Of a stretch of DNA of 42,912 bases, positions 31,988 to 40,173 are shown in pieces. The position numbers and the translations under genes are program-made. The notes below the pieces were generated by a model. The model did not search any database, had not been told where the DNA came from, and saw only the letters and a list, made by a program, of their open reading frames with translations. Positions within the stretch are counted from its first letter, which is position 1, and every line of letters begins with the position of its first letter. Source of the DNA: an uncultured Desulfomicrobiaceae bacterium (GTDB taxonomy: Bacteria > Desulfobacterota > Desulfovibrionia > Desulfovibrionales > Desulfomicrobiaceae); contig CALKRN010000019.1 of assembly GCA_937989665.1 (NCBI GenBank), positions 1 to 42,912 on the forward strand. The letters are read 5' to 3'.

Positions 31988-33259
31988 ATGTATCGGTTGT
32001 TTGGAGTATGTCTCCTCGCCCTTGTCCTCGGGTTGGGGGCAAGTACGGTGTGGTCCCAGGACAATGCCTCTTCCGCCCCGCAGGGCTCAAGTGTTCAGGC
32101 GGAAGGCGCTCAAGCAAATGCCCCGGCGGCAGCTGCTGCCCAGCCCGCTGCGCAGGCCAAAGGTGACGCCGCGAAGGCCGCAGGTGGGGGGGGGAGCAAA
32201 CTGGAGAAGGCCATCAAGGCAGCTCCGGTAGGTACTGAGCCCGGCAAAATCGATCCCAATGCCGCTCCTGGCTTTTTGGGTATTCCAGGGGGGCCGCAAG
32301 TTAACCCTCTTCTCGCCTTGGTGTGGGCCATTTGGGTGGGGTGGATTTTTTCCACAGTAGGCGCCTTTGGTGGAGTTATGGCGGGCGTTGGCCACATGAC
32401 CGTCTTTGGTCTGGGGGGATATGCGAAAACCTTCAAGGGTACAGCGCCTGAATTGAATAAGATAATAACGGACTCTATTCGTGGCTCCAACCAGTTTCTC
32501 GTTGGGTTGTCGGCTCTTATTTCAAGTTTCAACTATTGGAAAATGGGGCGGTTGGTTATGCCATTGGCCCTGGCCTTGGGCGTGGGCTCCCTGCTGGGCG
32601 CTTGGGGATCGGTGACCTTGACCGCGGGGAAAGTGAGCTTCTCCCAGTACCAAGGTTGGTTCGGATTGTTCGTGCTCGTGCTCGGTTGCTATTTGTTTTG
32701 GGAAACCTCACCTGCTGGTCAAGCTAGCAAGAAGAAGGCCAAAGAGGCGGCCCAAGCCTTTGAACGTGCGGTGAAGGAAAAGAGTGGCGGCACCTGCGAA
32801 ATCGATACGAGGGTCAAAATCTTGAGTGTGAGCGCCACGCAAGTCCGCTTCACCTTCTGCGGGGTGGAATTTACCTTTAACCCCATCATGCCCGTAGCCG
32901 GCGGTTTCTTCATCTCGGCCGTGGCAGCGTTTTTGGGTGTGGGCGGTGGCTTTCTGTTGGTTCCATTTTTGACCAGTATCACGCAGTTGCCCATGTACTT
33001 GGCTGCGGGGACTTCGGCTTTGGCAGTGTTTATTAGTATGGTGACGAGTCTTGCCACCCTTATTACGAAAGGCACGCCTATGGACTGGGTGCTTATTGGC
33101 ACTGAACTTATAGGTATTGCCATCGGATCGGTGATTGGACCACGGACTTCTAAGTACTTTTCGGACATTTGGCTCAAGCGTTTGTTCATTGTTCTTTCTT
33201 TGTACGTGGGTATTGATTACGTATTGCTTGGCTTCTTTAATATTAAGATGTTTGGCTGA
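31988..33259 (+). CDS. TauE/SafE-family membrane permease with N-terminal signal and low-complexity linker
   Basis: This 423-residue protein begins with a signal-like helix (MYRLFGVCLLALVLGLGAS), then a low-complexity Ala/Gln/Gly linker (about 23-70), then about eight membrane helices of the TauE/SafE fold. The duplicated core shows LVWAIWVGWIFSTVGAFGG in the first half and FFISAVAAFLGVGGGFLLVP in the second, with glycine-rich GxGGG motifs. The family exports sulfite, sulfonates or related anions; sulfite is attractive in a sulfate reducer, but the substrate is not proven. An AAGGAG precedes the ATG, and a strong terminator follows. The exported N-terminal extension is unusual compared with typical 250-residue members. 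Confidence 0.85.
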   Translation: MYRLFGVCLLALVLGLGASTVWSQDNASSAPQGSSVQAEGAQANAPAAAAAQPAAQAKGDAAKAAGGGGSKLEKAIKAAPVGTEPGKIDPNAAPGFLGIPGGPQVNPLLALVWAIWVGWIFSTVGAFGGVMAGVGHMTVFGLGGYAKTFKGTAPELNKIITDSIRGSNQFLVGLSALISSFNYWKMGRLVMPLALALGVGSLLGAWGSVTLTAGKVSFSQYQGWFGLFVLVLGCYLFWETSPAGQASKKKAKEAAQAFERAVKEKSGGTCEIDTRVKILSVSATQVRFTFCGVEFTFNPIMPVAGGFFISAVAAFLGVGGGFLLVPFLTSITQLPMYLAAGTSALAVFISMVTSLATLITKGTPMDWVLIGTELIGIAIGSVIGPRTSKYFSDIWLKRLFIVLSLYVGIDYVLLGFFNIKMFG

Positions 33260-33286
33260 TAAAAGGCTTGTACTCGTTGTGGATGT

Positions 33287-33319
33287 GGCCCTGGCGTCTT
33301 ACGGGCGTCAGGGCCTTTT
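33287..33319 (+). terminator. Intrinsic terminator after the TauE/SafE-type gene
   Basis: GGCCCTGGCGTC pairs with GGGCGTCAGGGCC (12 pairs including G-T wobbles), followed by TTTTG. It separates the DUF169/permease unit from the next gene, which starts only about 20 bases on. Confidence 0.85.
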
Positions 33320-33340
33320 GTTATGAGAGGTGGTTTTACC

Positions 33341-33886
33341 GTGGTATGGCTTGACCCACTTATTATTTGGGCGTTTCGGTTATTGCCTCCAGGAAACGGG
33401 GCATTTCTTTTGGGATGCACGTTTTGGGCTATCGTGGCCGTCCTGATCGGGACAGTGACGGCACTGCTGGTCAAAATTCTCAATCGAGGCTGGTACCGTC
33501 GCCAATATGAAGCCATGATCCGCATGCACAATATCTCGGTGGATGCGGTGCAACATGGGGATAAAGAAGCCTATCTGGCGGCCAATAGGGAAGCTATGGA
33601 GGCCTTTGGCAAGTATTTTTTCAGCCAAGCGGGCGTGTTTATGGTATCGCTCTGGCCGATACCGCTGATTTTGGCTTGGATGGACCAGCGCTTCCGCGAC
33701 TCCCCGCTTGAAATTCTTGGCTTGAACATCCCTTATTTTATCAGCTTTCTTTTTATCTATATTGCTGTGCGGTTGGTATTGGGGCCGTGGCTTTTCAAAA
33801 CGGCACCCTATCGTTATCTTGACAACTGGGCCGAGCACCGCACTGGGGTGGTGATTCGTCATTTTGAGGATATCGGCAAGGAGTGA
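33341..33886 (+). CDS. EMC3/TMCO1/Oxa1-like integral membrane protein, three helices
   Basis: This 181-residue protein has three membrane segments: about 14-45 (AFLLGCTFWAIVAVLIGTV), about 105-125 (VFMVSLWPIPLILAWM) and about 140-165 (IPYFISFLFIYIAVRLVL). A charged, helical cytoplasmic stretch lies between the first two (VDAVQHGDKEAYLAANREAM). This topology, a long coiled loop between TM1 and TM2, matches the DUF106/EMC3 branch of the Oxa1 insertase superfamily. The start is probably a GTG at 33341, preceded by AGAGGTGG; an in-frame ATG at 33323 lacks a ribosome site and lies next to the terminator. A role in membrane protein insertion is a family-based hypothesis only. Confidence 0.6.
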   Translation: MVWLDPLIIWAFRLLPPGNGAFLLGCTFWAIVAVLIGTVTALLVKILNRGWYRRQYEAMIRMHNISVDAVQHGDKEAYLAANREAMEAFGKYFFSQAGVFMVSLWPIPLILAWMDQRFRDSPLEILGLNIPYFISFLFIYIAVRLVLGPWLFKTAPYRYLDNWAEHRTGVVIRHFEDIGKE

Positions 33887-33889
33887 GCC

Positions 33890-35539
33890 ATGGAATTTCG
33901 GGGAGTGGCCCTTGTGCCACGTTCCGCCTTTCCTGTGGGGGCGCTGGGGACGCGGCGGTGGCGCCGCGTTCGGCGTTTTTTTGCAGTCTTTCACACATGG
34001 TTGCGTTGTCTGGGAGACATCACCGGCGCACAGGAAAGCGCGGTCCCGGTGGAATGGGGACAAGTAGAGCGAGACACAGATCGTTTGGCCACTGCTGTGG
34101 TGCGGCTTGCGCATCTGCTGCAAGATTTGGAGCCTATGCAGTGGCTCGACTTTGGAGAATGGGCGGCAAAACTGACGTTCTATGCCCGATTGGCGGCAGG
34201 CCATCCAGAGCCACCCATTGACCCCCAGTTTTTTGTCCCCTTGCCCGCGCGGCGAGGGATGGTGCTGTCTTCTTCACTGTGGCGGTATGCAGTGGACGTG
34301 GCCGAGATCGGGCCGCAGCTTGAAAGGGGGATCCGGGATCTAGAGCTAGCGCAAGATGCTGCCTGGCAAGGGCTTATGGCCTTGGTGGAGTCTATGTCCT
34401 TGCCGGCGGTAGTGGAGCGCGAGGGCGAGGTCTGCGCCTTTGAGCTTGGGGGGCAGCGTCTCCTCCTCTGTCCTGTGCTGGAGGCCCCAGAAGGCGAGCT
34501 GCCTTTGGAAGCCAGGGACGTGGGGCTGCGGGAGTTTTGGGATGGCGTGCGCTGGGCGTGGGCACAGCGCTATACCCCTCGGGCCGTTTCCTGGCGTCGG
34601 ACTCTTGGGCGCTGCGACGAAGAGGTGGGCTGCCGTGTCGTCGTCCTGGCCGATGCTGCGCTATGGGCCCTGGATGGGGATGTTATGGGGCTGGCCCCGG
34701 CAAGCAGTGCTGTCGTGTCTGAACCACCACCGCCGCTTGGCCTTTGGGTTGCTCAGGAGGGAGCGTGGAGCGCCGTGGCAACGACCTTCCGTCCTGAGGC
34801 TGGACTATGGCGTCAGCGCTTGAGGACTGTGGTGGAACGCATCGTGAGCGAAGGGGAGGTGCCGCTTTGTCCAGAGGACTGTCGGTGCTTGGAGGACCTT
34901 AGTCTTCTCGCCCTGGTTGGAGGATGGAAAGCAGTGATGTCCCGCTTCGGGACACCAAGTATGGGGATAGAGGGAGTTAAGACCTTGCCCCTGTCCTCGG
35001 GGGCGATGGTTCAGGTATATTGTACTTCGGGAGCCCTGTTCCCCTCAGCGGCAGGACGGCAGAATATCACGGGTGAAGACATCCGCTGTTTGCCGCTATG
35101 GGCCATGTTGGCTGGTTGGCAGCGGCTGGAGGATGTTTGCCGGCAGTACGATGTTTCTTCTCCGCCGCTTACTGGATTTGGGATGATCAAGGCCGATGCC
35201 ATGCACTTGTGTCTGTGTGCGGGGCGGCATGTTCTTCTGGTGGAGGGGGAGTGGCTCCCCGATGCCTTGTGGGCCGTGCGCATGCGATGGAAGGCGCCAT
35301 ATCCAAGGGTCGAAGAACTCGGTTGGGTGGCCGAGACCTTGGCCTCGTGGGGTTTTGGCGTGACCCGTCACGGGGTGGTCCTCGATGCCCGCCTGACGCA
35401 GGGCAGTGAAGTGGCCTTCCAACGGGCTTTAGCCGTGCTCGGCGGGGTATCTTATGGCGTGCTGGGCGGAGGGGCACCGGGGTGGTGGCGGTCCATTTTG
35501 GCTTCCTGGGGGCAGGGAGGGGGTCGTTCTCCTGCGTAA
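33890..35539 (+). CDS. Large hypothetical protein, 549 residues
   Basis: The ATG at 33890 has an AAGGAG ribosome site and begins shortly after the EMC3-like gene ends, so the two form an operon. The protein is Trp- and Gly-rich, and no membrane helix or export signal is evident. I recognise no domain. Visible features are an Arg-rich N-terminus (TRRWRRVRRFFAVF), a patch of short hydrophobic blocks (LRLLLCPVLEAPEGELPLEA-like), a cysteine cluster around CPEDCRCLED, and a Gly-rich C-terminus (GGAPGWWRS). Codon use fits the neighbours. Since it follows a possible insertase it may act with it. No function can be assigned. Confidence 0.7.
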   Translation: MEFRGVALVPRSAFPVGALGTRRWRRVRRFFAVFHTWLRCLGDITGAQESAVPVEWGQVERDTDRLATAVVRLAHLLQDLEPMQWLDFGEWAAKLTFYARLAAGHPEPPIDPQFFVPLPARRGMVLSSSLWRYAVDVAEIGPQLERGIRDLELAQDAAWQGLMALVESMSLPAVVEREGEVCAFELGGQRLLLCPVLEAPEGELPLEARDVGLREFWDGVRWAWAQRYTPRAVSWRRTLGRCDEEVGCRVVVLADAALWALDGDVMGLAPASSAVVSEPPPPLGLWVAQEGAWSAVATTFRPEAGLWRQRLRTVVERIVSEGEVPLCPEDCRCLEDLSLLALVGGWKAVMSRFGTPSMGIEGVKTLPLSSGAMVQVYCTSGALFPSAAGRQNITGEDIRCLPLWAMLAGWQRLEDVCRQYDVSSPPLTGFGMIKADAMHLCLCAGRHVLLVEGEWLPDALWAVRMRWKAPYPRVEELGWVAETLASWGFGVTRHGVVLDARLTQGSEVAFQRALAVLGGVSYGVLGGGAPGWWRSILASWGQGGGRSPA

Positions 35540-35580
35540 CCCTTGCCAGCGGTCTTTCTTACCATTAGCTCACGGATCAT

Positions 35581-35601
35581 GGCCATGCATTCACCATGGC
35601 C
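35581..35601 (+). other. Hairpin in the leader of the (p)ppGpp synthetase gene
   Basis: GGCCATG (35581-35587) and CATGGCC (35595-35601) form a perfect seven-base stem with a seven-base loop, followed by TTCATCTT, just before the ribosome site of the gene. It could be a weak terminator of the upstream operon or a leader structure. Confidence 0.5.
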
Positions 35602-35620
35602 TTCATCTTAAGGAAGTCCC

Positions 35621-37756
35621 ATGATCCGTATCTCGGAGATCCTCGAGAAGGCTGGTGCGTATCTTTCCAGTGCGGACACCGCCCTCATCCAGAAGGCCTA
35701 CGTCTTTTCCGCTGCTGCCCATGCCGGGCAAATGCGCCTCTCCGGTGAGCCCTATCTTTCGCATCCCCTCGAAGTGGCCAGTATCCTGGCGGACCTCAAA
35801 TTAGATGCTGTCACCATCGCCGCTGGACTTCTCCACGATACCGTGGAGGATTCCGGGGTGACAGTGGAGCGCATCGCCGAGGAGTTTGGCGCTGAGACCG
35901 CCGCTATTGTGGATGGGGTGACAAAGATCGGCAAGATGCATTTTGAGTCCCGGGAACAGGCTCAGGCGGAGAATATTCGTAAGATGATCCTCGCCATGGC
36001 GGACGATATTCGGGTCATCCTCGTGAAGCTTGCCGATCGGCTCCACAATATCCGCACCCTCGAGTTCCAGCGCGAGGAGCGCAAGAAGGCGATTGCCCAA
36101 GAGACCCTCACCATCTACGCCCCGCTGGCTAATCGTCTCGGTCTCTACCGCATCAAAGTCCAGCTTGAAGATGAAAGTTTGCGCTACTTGCGCCCCGATG
36201 TATACCACCAGATCCTTGATGGTATCCAGAATTATCGGGGAAAAGGGGAAGCATATATCGAAAAGGTGTGTAAAATTATTGAGAATGTGCTCCAAGACAA
36301 TGACATCTCTGGAAGGGTCAAAGGGAGGATCAAGCATGTTTATTCCATCTTCCATAAGATGGAACATCGAGGACTAAATCTAGATCAAGTTTTTGATTTG
36401 ATTGCATTTCGAGTTATAGTGAATACGGTAAAAGATTGTTATACTGTGCTTGGACTTGTGCATGCGTTATGGAAACCAATTCCAGGAAAGTTCAAAGATT
36501 ATATTTCCATGCCCAAGGCCAATATGTACCAGAGCCTGCATACTACCGTCGTAGGTCCAGATGGCGAGCGCATCGAGATTCAGATCCGCACCGAAGAGAT
36601 GCATCGTTTGGCAGAATTTGGTGTGGCCGCCCATTGGCTATATAAAGAGGGTGGGCAGATCCAGGACGCCGATCGGTTTTCCTGGTTGCGTCAGATCCTC
36701 GATTGGCAGGGGGATCTGAAAGATTCTCGGGATTTCCTCTCGACCCTGCGCCTCGATCTTTTTCAGGACGAGGTCTATGTCTTCACCCCGAAAGGCCAGG
36801 TAAAGGAACTCCCCGAAGGGGCGACGCCGGTGGATTTTGCCTACGCCATTCATACCGAGGTTGGGCACCATTGTGCGGGTGCCAAGGTCAATGGCCGGAT
36901 CGTGCCCCTCAATACGCCGCTCAAAAACGGGGATACCGTTGAGATCCTTACCGACCCCAACCGGCACCCGAGCCGTGATTGGCTCCAATTCGTCAAATCG
37001 GCTCGGGCCCGTTCGCGGATCAAACAATGGATCAACACCGAAGAACGGGAACGCAGTATCGCCCTGGCCAAGGAGCTCCTTGAAAAAGAAGGCCGCAAGC
37101 TCGGGGTCAACTTCAGCCGGGCCCTGAGGGGCGGGGAACTGGAACCCATCGCCCGGGAGTTTTCTTTCAAAAGTTTAGACGACCTGCTCTCGGCTGTGGG
37201 GTATGCCCGGATTACCCCTCGCCAGGTCCTCATGAAATTGCTGCCCAAAGAGGTCGGGGAGGCCGAGCGCAAACCCCAGGAGCGCGCTCCCGCGGCATTG
37301 GTCAAAAAGACCTCCGAAGGCGTGTCCATCAAAGGGGTGGATGACGTCCTTATTCGCTTTGCCCAATGCTGCACTCCAGTGCCTGGTGACCCTATTATTG
37401 GGTACATCAGCCGCGGTCGCGGGGTCACCATTCATTCGCAAGACTGTCCCAATGTGGCCAACATGGAGCCCGAGCGTCTGCTCGACGTGCGCTGGGAGGG
37501 GGAGGAGGATCGGCCCTATCCAGCCCGCATGCGCATCCTCTGCCGTAACGAACGGGGTGTGCTCGCTCAGGTGAGTGGGCTTTTGGCCAAAGAGGGGGTG
37601 AACATCGACTCCGGGCAATTTACGTCAACCCCCGATGGCCTGACGGAGATGGAATTCCTCGTCGAGGTCAAAAATGCCTCCCATCTCTATTCCGCCATGG
37701 ATAAACTGCGGCGTTTAGAGACAGTGCGCGAGGTGGTACGGATAGCAACAGGATAA
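35621..37756 (+). CDS. relA: Bifunctional (p)ppGpp synthetase/hydrolase (RelA/SpoT family)
   Basis: This 711-residue Rel enzyme has an N-terminal HD hydrolase domain with His48, the HD pair at 72-73 and GLLHDTVEDS. The synthetase domain has GRVKGRIKHVYSIFHKM, PIPGKFKDYISMPKANMYQS and IEIQIRTEEMHRLAEFGVAA. A TGS domain (VYVFTPKGQVKELPEGATPV) and C-terminal ACT domain (about 635-711) follow. The KFKD stretch, in place of the EFDD of monofunctional RelA, suggests that synthetase and hydrolase are both active. It makes and degrades the alarmone of the stringent response in the cytoplasm, bound to ribosomes. The AAGGA before the ATG supports the start. A stretch within the synthetase domain (36361-36480) is unusually AT-rich. 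Confidence 0.95.
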   Translation: MIRISEILEKAGAYLSSADTALIQKAYVFSAAAHAGQMRLSGEPYLSHPLEVASILADLKLDAVTIAAGLLHDTVEDSGVTVERIAEEFGAETAAIVDGVTKIGKMHFESREQAQAENIRKMILAMADDIRVILVKLADRLHNIRTLEFQREERKKAIAQETLTIYAPLANRLGLYRIKVQLEDESLRYLRPDVYHQILDGIQNYRGKGEAYIEKVCKIIENVLQDNDISGRVKGRIKHVYSIFHKMEHRGLNLDQVFDLIAFRVIVNTVKDCYTVLGLVHALWKPIPGKFKDYISMPKANMYQSLHTTVVGPDGERIEIQIRTEEMHRLAEFGVAAHWLYKEGGQIQDADRFSWLRQILDWQGDLKDSRDFLSTLRLDLFQDEVYVFTPKGQVKELPEGATPVDFAYAIHTEVGHHCAGAKVNGRIVPLNTPLKNGDTVEILTDPNRHPSRDWLQFVKSARARSRIKQWINTEERERSIALAKELLEKEGRKLGVNFSRALRGGELEPIAREFSFKSLDDLLSAVGYARITPRQVLMKLLPKEVGEAERKPQERAPAALVKKTSEGVSIKGVDDVLIRFAQCCTPVPGDPIIGYISRGRGVTIHSQDCPNVANMEPERLLDVRWEGEEDRPYPARMRILCRNERGVLAQVSGLLAKEGVNIDSGQFTSTPDGLTEMEFLVEVKNASHLYSAMDKLRRLETVREVVRIATG

Positions 37757-38277
37757 GCGACCCCCACTAGAAGGGAACGGGGTTGTGCGCTCTGCTCCCA
37801 AGAAATTGCCTTGGAGTCGGTTCTCTCAGAGCATGAATCCCCAAATGCCGAGGATACGAAACGGAGAATACATACGATGACATGCAGGGGCCAAGTGACC
37901 TCTCACAGACGTCCCAACGAAACATCATTCCTCGAGAATCCTGTGGCTTGTGGTGGAAGAGCACGGCACGAGTACGCCGCAACGGCTCCCGATAAATGCT
38001 CTCTCCGGGAAGCGGATTTTCGAGCAGGTAGAAACCAAAGTACCACACTGTTTATTCCACGTATCGATGAACGCTCTTTCTGGGAAACGGGTTTTCAAGG
38101 GGAGTGGGGGCTTTTATTGTCGAGGGGGGATGCGCTTGCCTATGAGTGGAGCGGCGCGAGGCTGCATTAACGCGTGGGTGTGGCTTCTGTTTTTGAGGGG
38201 GTGCGGTTGCCCATGGCCATGGGATGTTCTCCTCGAAGGCGTCGAGGATGGTCGGGTCATGGCCATGGGCACGAGGA
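37757..38277 (+). repeat. Gene-free region with a degenerate direct repeat pair
   Basis: Two related units of about 37 bases lie at 37991-38027 and 38066-38102, a pitch of 75. They share GCTCT, GGGAA, CGG and TTTTC cores and differ mostly by A/G and C/T changes (about 28 of 36 positions agree by eye). A weaker echo may lie near 37830. No gene is supported between relA and the FKBP gene, which face each other. Confidence 0.7.
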
Positions 38278-38724
38278 TCAAAGCTGGGATGGTGGGGTGT
38301 CGATGCGCACGAGCTCAATCTCGAAGGTCAGATCGAGCCCTGCCAAGGGGTGATTGGCGTCGATGGTGACATGCTCGTCATCCACCTCGACGATGGCCGC
38401 CGGGATTTCGTGGCCTTCAGGAGAGCGGAGGATGATCTGCTCGCCCACTTGGGCGGGGATATGGGCCGGGAAGGAGGCCCGTGGCACGGTAAGGACCATC
38501 TCTTCGTGGTGCGGGCCATAGGCCTCGGCCGAGGGGATGGTCACGGTGCAGGTCTCTCCCACCGCGCTCATATTGCGGAGGGCCTTTTCAAAGCCTGGGA
38601 TGACGGTGCCTTGGCCCAGGGTAATGGTGAGGGGTTCCCGTCCGCGAGAAGAATCGAAGGGGGTGCCGTCGTCGAGGGTGCCGGTGTAGTGGACCACCAC
38701 AGTGGTCCCGTCGATGAGTGCCAT
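38278..38724 (-). CDS. FKBP-type peptidyl-prolyl isomerase (SlyD-like)
   Basis: This 148-residue protein has the FKBP fold interrupted by an IF insertion: VVVHYTGTLDDGTPFDSS, IPGFEKALRNM, AEAYGPHHEEMVLTVPR and the inserted GEQIILRSPEGHEIPAAIVE. The end (DLTFEIELVRIDTPP) returns to the FKBP core. It catalyses proline cis-trans isomerisation and acts as a chaperone in the cytoplasm. The His-rich metal-binding tail of enterobacterial SlyD is missing, so it is unlikely to serve as a nickel store. The ATG is preceded by GGAG at five bases. It lies shortly after a small unknown gene on the same strand. Confidence 0.93.
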   Translation of the reverse strand: MALIDGTTVVVHYTGTLDDGTPFDSSRGREPLTITLGQGTVIPGFEKALRNMSAVGETCTVTIPSAEAYGPHHEEMVLTVPRASFPAHIPAQVGEQIILRSPEGHEIPAAIVEVDDEHVTIDANHPLAGLDLTFEIELVRIDTPPSQL

Positions 38725-38772
38725 GGAGGCTCCTTGGAGTTTGAGTGAGTACAGAAGGGCCGGGGAAAGGTT

Positions 38773-39132
38773 CTATCCCTGACGCCTCAGTTCGGCAATC
38801 CATTTTTCGAGATCATTGGGCGTGCCCGGGCGGTGGTCTTCAGGATAGAGCAGGGCGGACATGTAAAAGACGCTGCCAAGCTCGAGGCTGCGGCGGGCGC
38901 TGGCGCTCATAGCCTGCAGCCGGGCGGCGATGGCCGGGCGGCGGGGTTCTGGCACTGTCTCGAGCAAGGGAGCTGCATCTTCGGCGAGTCTGGCAAGGAT
39001 TTCGGCCTTGCGGCGCATTTCTTCTCGGTAGCGAGCCTCATCCTTGGCGTCGTGCAAAGCGGCTTCGGCTTCGGCCTCCACGGCGCGGATGGTCGCTGCG
39101 GTCTGCTCGAAAAAATCCAGCAAGGGTTTCAT
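38773..39132 (-). CDS. Conserved-looking hypothetical helical protein, 119 residues
   Basis: An ATG at 39132, preceded by GGAGG at six bases, opens a 119-residue frame. The protein is highly helical, with a charged heptad-like segment (AEAEAALHDAKDEARYREEM, then RRKAEILARLAEDAAPLLE). It ends in YMSALLYPEDHRPGTPNDLE. No membrane helix or signal is seen. It lies between the phospholipase-like gene (overlapping its 3' end by 95 bases) and the FKBP gene, all on the minus strand, so it is probably part of one operon. I do not recognise the family and offer no function. Confidence 0.68.
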   Translation of the reverse strand: MKPLLDFFEQTAATIRAVEAEAEAALHDAKDEARYREEMRRKAEILARLAEDAAPLLETVPEPRRPAIAARLQAMSASARRSLELGSVFYMSALLYPEDHRPGTPNDLEKWIAELRRQG

Positions 39133-39973
39133 GGCGGGCCTCCAAGGGGGTGAGCTCTGGGGGGAGGGGGAAGATGATGCCTCCGAGATGGGATTCGTAA
39201 AATTGGCGTTGGCGGCGGTGGAATCCCCGGACAGCGGCCAAGTGTCGGGCTCCGATAGGGTCATAGGCCAGGGCGATGCCATGGCGGGGATCAGCGAGGG
39301 TGTCCCAGACGAGGCGCAGGGCTAGGGTGAGGCTATGGCGGGCGAGACTGGCCGCACGAGGATGCCGGAGAGGGGGCAAGAGGCCGACTCGTTCTAGGGT
39401 CCGGACTCCACCTTGGAAGAGCCCTTTCTTGATGCGGAAGGTCATAGGATGCTGGGCAGTGGCGAGACGCAGTCGCTGATCGGCCTCGGGAAAAGCCAGT
39501 CCGGCAATGACGCTTCCCTGCCGGCGGGGGATGCGCACCTGGGCATCAGCGAGCATCTCGGCAAAAGAATGGGCGAGTTTGCCGCGGCCAGCGAGATACC
39601 CCAACAAGTTGGGAACAAAATAGTTATGGGCGATGACGTCAGCAGCCAGGTGGGCAAGATACCCATAAGCATGGGCCGTCAAACGCGGCGTGTTGGCCTG
39701 CTCGAGGAGGATGCGGGCAACGCTCCAATTGTGTGAATGGTGAGGGGTTGGCCGACTTCCTTTGCCGACAAGAATGTCCGCAGCTAGCGTGCCATAAAGA
39801 AAGGCACGCGGATGGGCGTGAAGCACCGCAGCTATCGAAGGGGGCACAAGATGAAGGGCGGCGAGTACATGGTTGCCTATCGCCAGATGGGCAGCCGGCC
39901 CCCAGGCCAAGGCATCAGCGGGCAGAAGGAGGTGGATGGTGAGGACAAAGGCGAGGAGGAGAAATAGGGGCAT
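39038..39973 (-). CDS. Zinc-dependent phospholipase C family protein
   Basis: This 311-residue protein has a signal peptide (PLFLLLAFVLTIHLLLPADA, cleavage after ALA), so the mature chain would begin WGPAAH. In zinc phospholipase C enzymes the N-terminal Trp of the mature protein ligates zinc, which fits. Further metal ligands can be placed in GTLAADILVGKG, THHSH-like HHSHNWS and GYLAHLAADVIAHNYFVP. The start is the ATG at 39973 with GGAGG six bases before it; the frame begins earlier at a GTG. Its 3' end overlaps the next gene by 95 bases, an unusual length. Members hydrolyse phospholipids outside the cytoplasm. Activity is inferred. Confidence 0.82.
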   Translation of the reverse strand: MPLFLLLAFVLTIHLLLPADALAWGPAAHLAIGNHVLAALHLVPPSIAAVLHAHPRAFLYGTLAADILVGKGSRPTPHHSHNWSVARILLEQANTPRLTAHAYGYLAHLAADVIAHNYFVPNLLGYLAGRGKLAHSFAEMLADAQVRIPRRQGSVIAGLAFPEADQRLRLATAQHPMTFRIKKGLFQGGVRTLERVGLLPPLRHPRAASLARHSLTLALRLVWDTLADPRHGIALAYDPIGARHLAAVRGFHRRQRQFYESHLGGIIFPLPPELTPLEARHETLAGFFRADRSDHPRRGGRSRSRFARRQG

Positions 39974-40173
39974 GAGAGCCCTCCGTGGCACGGCCAGACG
40001 AGGTCAAACCCAACGGGCAGCACCTAGAATCTGGTAGGAAGGGCGTCAAGACCGCGTCTATGTGTTGCCGTACAACAGTGTGTCCAAACCTTGACCCTAA
40101 CCAGAGACGTGGTAGGGAAAAATCCAAAATACACGTGGTATGGGTCGCATAACAATGCAAAGCGGAGGTATTT

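Noticed and set aside
37767..38318. Minus-strand frames with similar peptide tails (LENPLPGES and LENPFPRKS)
   Set aside because: The similarity is fully explained by the direct DNA repeat there; no ribosome site or family similarity supports a protein.
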